Below are positions 62,039-64,000 of a DNA stretch of 64,000 bases, in pieces (the stretch's first letter is position 1; each line of letters starts with the position of its first letter). Both the position numbers and the translations under genes were made by a program. The DNA comes from Schistocephalus solidus (lineage: Eukaryota > Platyhelminthes > Cestoda > Diphyllobothriidea > Diphyllobothriidae). The notes beneath the pieces are model-generated. The model was given only the letters and a program-made list of their open reading frames with translations, ran no database searches and was not told the DNA's origin. The stretch covers positions 1 through 64,000 of the forward strand of contig WEDG01000720.1 in the NCBI GenBank assembly GCA_017591395.1, in the 5' to 3' direction.

Positions 62039-64000
62039 ATAAATAAATAAATAAATTTTATTTTAAAGGCCCAGATAGCCCCGTCATTTCTAACTTAGTA
62101 TCACGGTATAAATAAATACAAAGTGGATAATTGCTGCACTATGTGATCAGCCAAATTAACAGCTGAAATGAACAATATGGTAGGCATATTCGATTCAGAA
62201 CGATTTGCTATTTTTAAAACAATAGTCAACAATCTTTTACATATAAGATGAACTAGTAAAGAAGCAGAAAAAAACTCCTTGGGTTAAATCGGAGGCGGAG
62301 TGCGGCGAGGCGCCAATTTAAAAAAATATTTGGAGAAAAAAAATGCTTCACAAATAAATTAATAGCTTAATGCATTGGGATTAGTATTGTGATGTTGCTG
62401 ACAACGTATGAGAGTTCGGAACGCTCCTTGACGTGTGAGAGAAAATATAGCAGTCAGAGCTACTGTTTGTAACCAACAGTGGAGGTGAGAGAGGAGGAAC
62501 TCATCGTGGACATCAGGGTCGAAACGAAGAGGGGACAGCAGAGGTCATATGATCATAATCGAGATGCGACCTTGCTGACTGCATAGTCCACCAATCAAAG
62601 AGGTAAAACCATTAGAACTCGCCTTGATCATCAACTGAACCTGGAGACCATCGTCGGGGTTGCAAAATCGGAGGAAATTATAAAGGTTGTCAAGAGTTGG
62701 CGATGCTAGTTGAAAAGGGGGATGAAAATGTGAGTGCAAACATTGACTCTGCAGAGGATGATGGAAATATTTTTTGAGGCCGATATAATATCAAGGGAGC
62801 TGCCTCAAATAACAGGAGGACCCTTTTCAAAATCAAAAATTTGCAAGTTTCCGAAGGAAAGAGACAGTAAGGACTTTATATCTTCCAAAATAAAATGTTT
62901 GCGTAATTTGGTTTTTAAAATAGTTAATGTAGACGACAACCTAATTTGCAGTGGAAGATTATTCCAGATGAAAGCATATTTGGAGGCAAAAAACTGAGAA
63001 CGGTTATTAGAGGTGCTTAGGGGTGGTGAAATGATCATGGAGGGATAACGAGTGGCATAGGGGCGATCTACCGGTGCAAGAGCGTTAATTTGTAGGAGAT
63101 TTGGACTAGAGTTCACGCGAAACAGAGAGCAGAGACCGGCTTCGAGTCTTCCAACCCACGGAAGTTTAATGTTTCCTTACTGGCATCTAGATACTGGATC
63201 CAGGAAGAGAAAAAAGTCTTCGAGTAAAAACCCTCTGAACTTTTTCAATCTTACTGCGGTTAGTGGCATTCATCAGCCCAAAGATGGGAAAGCAGTATTC
63301 TAGGATAGGAAAAACAGACATACGGTATAGGTTTAACTTTATTTTCGGAAGGAAACAATAATGTGATATAAAACCACATATCTGTGCAGCCTTTTCAGAA
63401 ATTCGATCTGCATTAGGTGACATTGCTAGCTTATTCGTGTAACTTAGACCTAAGTCTCTTATGTTTTATCGTTCTAAAAGTGTACTATTTTGAAATACTA
63501 GGGGTCTAGGAAGCTTGGTGGGGTCAAAACACATGAAACTACTCTTCGATGAAGAAAACTCCATATGCCAGGTACAGCTCCAACGTGAGAGCATAAGTAG
63601 ATTAGTGTTGATTTTATCAACACAACTATTGGCCGTCTTTAGGAAATGAATAAATGCACCTGAGATCGTCAGCGAAAACGAAATTTGTGAATTTTATGAG
63701 TGAAGTTGAAATTTCGTTTATGTACGGAATAAAGAGAAGCGGACCTAGAACAGTGCTTCGAAAAATGCCACTCGTAATCGGCTTAGGCGTTGAGTAGCTA
63801 TTACCTACTAAGACCTTCTGGGTGCGGTTGGACAAGTAGGAACGAATGAAGTCAAGGAGAGGAGACCGGATGCCGAGGGCTTCCAGTTTCACCAGAAGAC
63901 GTCTGTGCACTGCCTTGTCAAAGGTTTTGCTCAGGCCAAAGTAGTTAACAACTACTGACTGTTGCTCATTACGAAGGGAAGTGACGAGGTTAAGAAAAGC
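62039..64000 (-). mobile_element. Family B LINE, RT palm to 3' end, running off the window (copy B4)
   Basis: The 3' end is at 62039 (TTTATTTATTTA tail, then GGGCCT words). Going upstream on the minus strand: 3' UTR with the paired CTCC/GGAG motif (about 62275-62340), C-terminal frame 62805-63116 (RPYATRYPSMIISPPL, NRSQFFASKYAFIWNNLPL), frame 63187-63423 (NADRISEKAAQICGFISHYC, LPILEY-type) and frame 63626-63910. It continues past the window edge with VVVNYFGLSKTFDKAVHRRLL. The closest relative is B1/B3. It truncated the hAT fragment. Confidence 0.85.
63626..63910 (-). CDS. RT palm of B4, 94-residue open frame
   Basis: It reads RRLLVKLEALGIRSPLLDF, IRSYLSNRTQKVLVGNSYST, ITSGIFRSTVLGPLLF, YINEISTSLIKF and FVFADDLRCIYSF. 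The catalytic FADD is intact at 63665-63676. In block 5 the usual FQGTVLGP has become FRSTVLGP. Confidence 0.8.
   Translation of the reverse strand: MHRRLLVKLEALGIRSPLLDFIRSYLSNRTQKVLVGNSYSTPKPITSGIFRSTVLGPLLFIPYINEISTSLIKFTNFVFADDLRCIYSFPKDGQ

Noticed and set aside
1..64000. Bacterial operons, CRISPR arrays, defence islands or prophage
   Set aside because: The sequence is eukaryotic in every respect I can judge: LINEs, Gypsy, hAT, SINE, short introns, and no dense open-frame arrangement or repeat-spacer array.

Overview
The window looks like eukaryotic, almost certainly flatworm DNA, most likely a diphyllobothriidean tapeworm (Spirometra / Dibothriocephalus / Schistocephalus type). The main reasons are an endonuclease-reverse-transcriptase element whose 3' ORF carries C2H2 fingers with the spacer style '[11 protein letters not shown]...GAPT' that I associate with these worms (recalled, not searched), tRNA-derived short repeats, many decayed CR1/Jockey-like LINEs, and GT-AG introns of only 30-43 nt. 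There is no bacterial operon structure, ribosome-binding-site logic, CRISPR array or rRNA.

The window is mainly a graveyard of nested retrotransposons. I sort the LINE copies into informal families by shared protein and 3'-end sequence. Family A is CR1-like, with an RRM-like ORF1, and has copies at 1-932, 933-1275, 4766-10925, 36005-37194 and 59375-61494. Family B is CR1-like with a 3' end rich in GGGCCTT/AAATAAA, at 18179-24068, 24083-25088, 31632-35262, 35265-35830, 57122-58645 and 62039-64000. Family C is related to B and lies at 12406-12778 and 51126-56340. Family G is C-like, at 1851-3062 and 58652-59372. H is a divergent 3' region at 3655-4765. Family E is Jockey/CR1-like with a C-terminus of the FSxRVVxAWxxLP type, at 17112-18178 and split at 50870-51125 + 56345-57120. 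F is a further CR1/Jockey-like element at 25095-27610. Family D is RTE-like with zinc fingers, at 27640-31385, with 3'-only relatives at 26395-26760 and 43535-44482. None of these copies has a complete uninterrupted reading frame.

Other mobile DNA comprises a Ty3/Gypsy RNase H-integrase fragment with an intact integrase catalytic triad (15395-17108), a hAT fragment with one terminal inverted repeat (61495-62038), a tRNA-derived SINE (42976-43145), a fold-back repeat (42001-42470) and a TCGATAT-rich dispersed repeat (1600-1850, 13760-14045).

The most unusual locus is 11541-13612. A broken exon resembling the N-terminal part of the 'DGLPLFKSS' transposase family is followed, after a LINE fragment, by a multi-exon gene for a DUF4806-like protein with four predicted introns of 31-43 nt and an AATAAA overlapping the stop codon. 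A second decayed copy of the same DUF4806-like module sits inside a family B LINE at 22900-23744, which suggests the module is mobile.

The stretch 37.2-50 kb is AT-rich and holds few recognisable elements. It is the best candidate for host intergenic or intronic DNA and ends in a possible host gene fragment with a 30-nt intron at 49415-49996. Element boundaries are estimates from eye alignment, good to roughly 10-30 bases.
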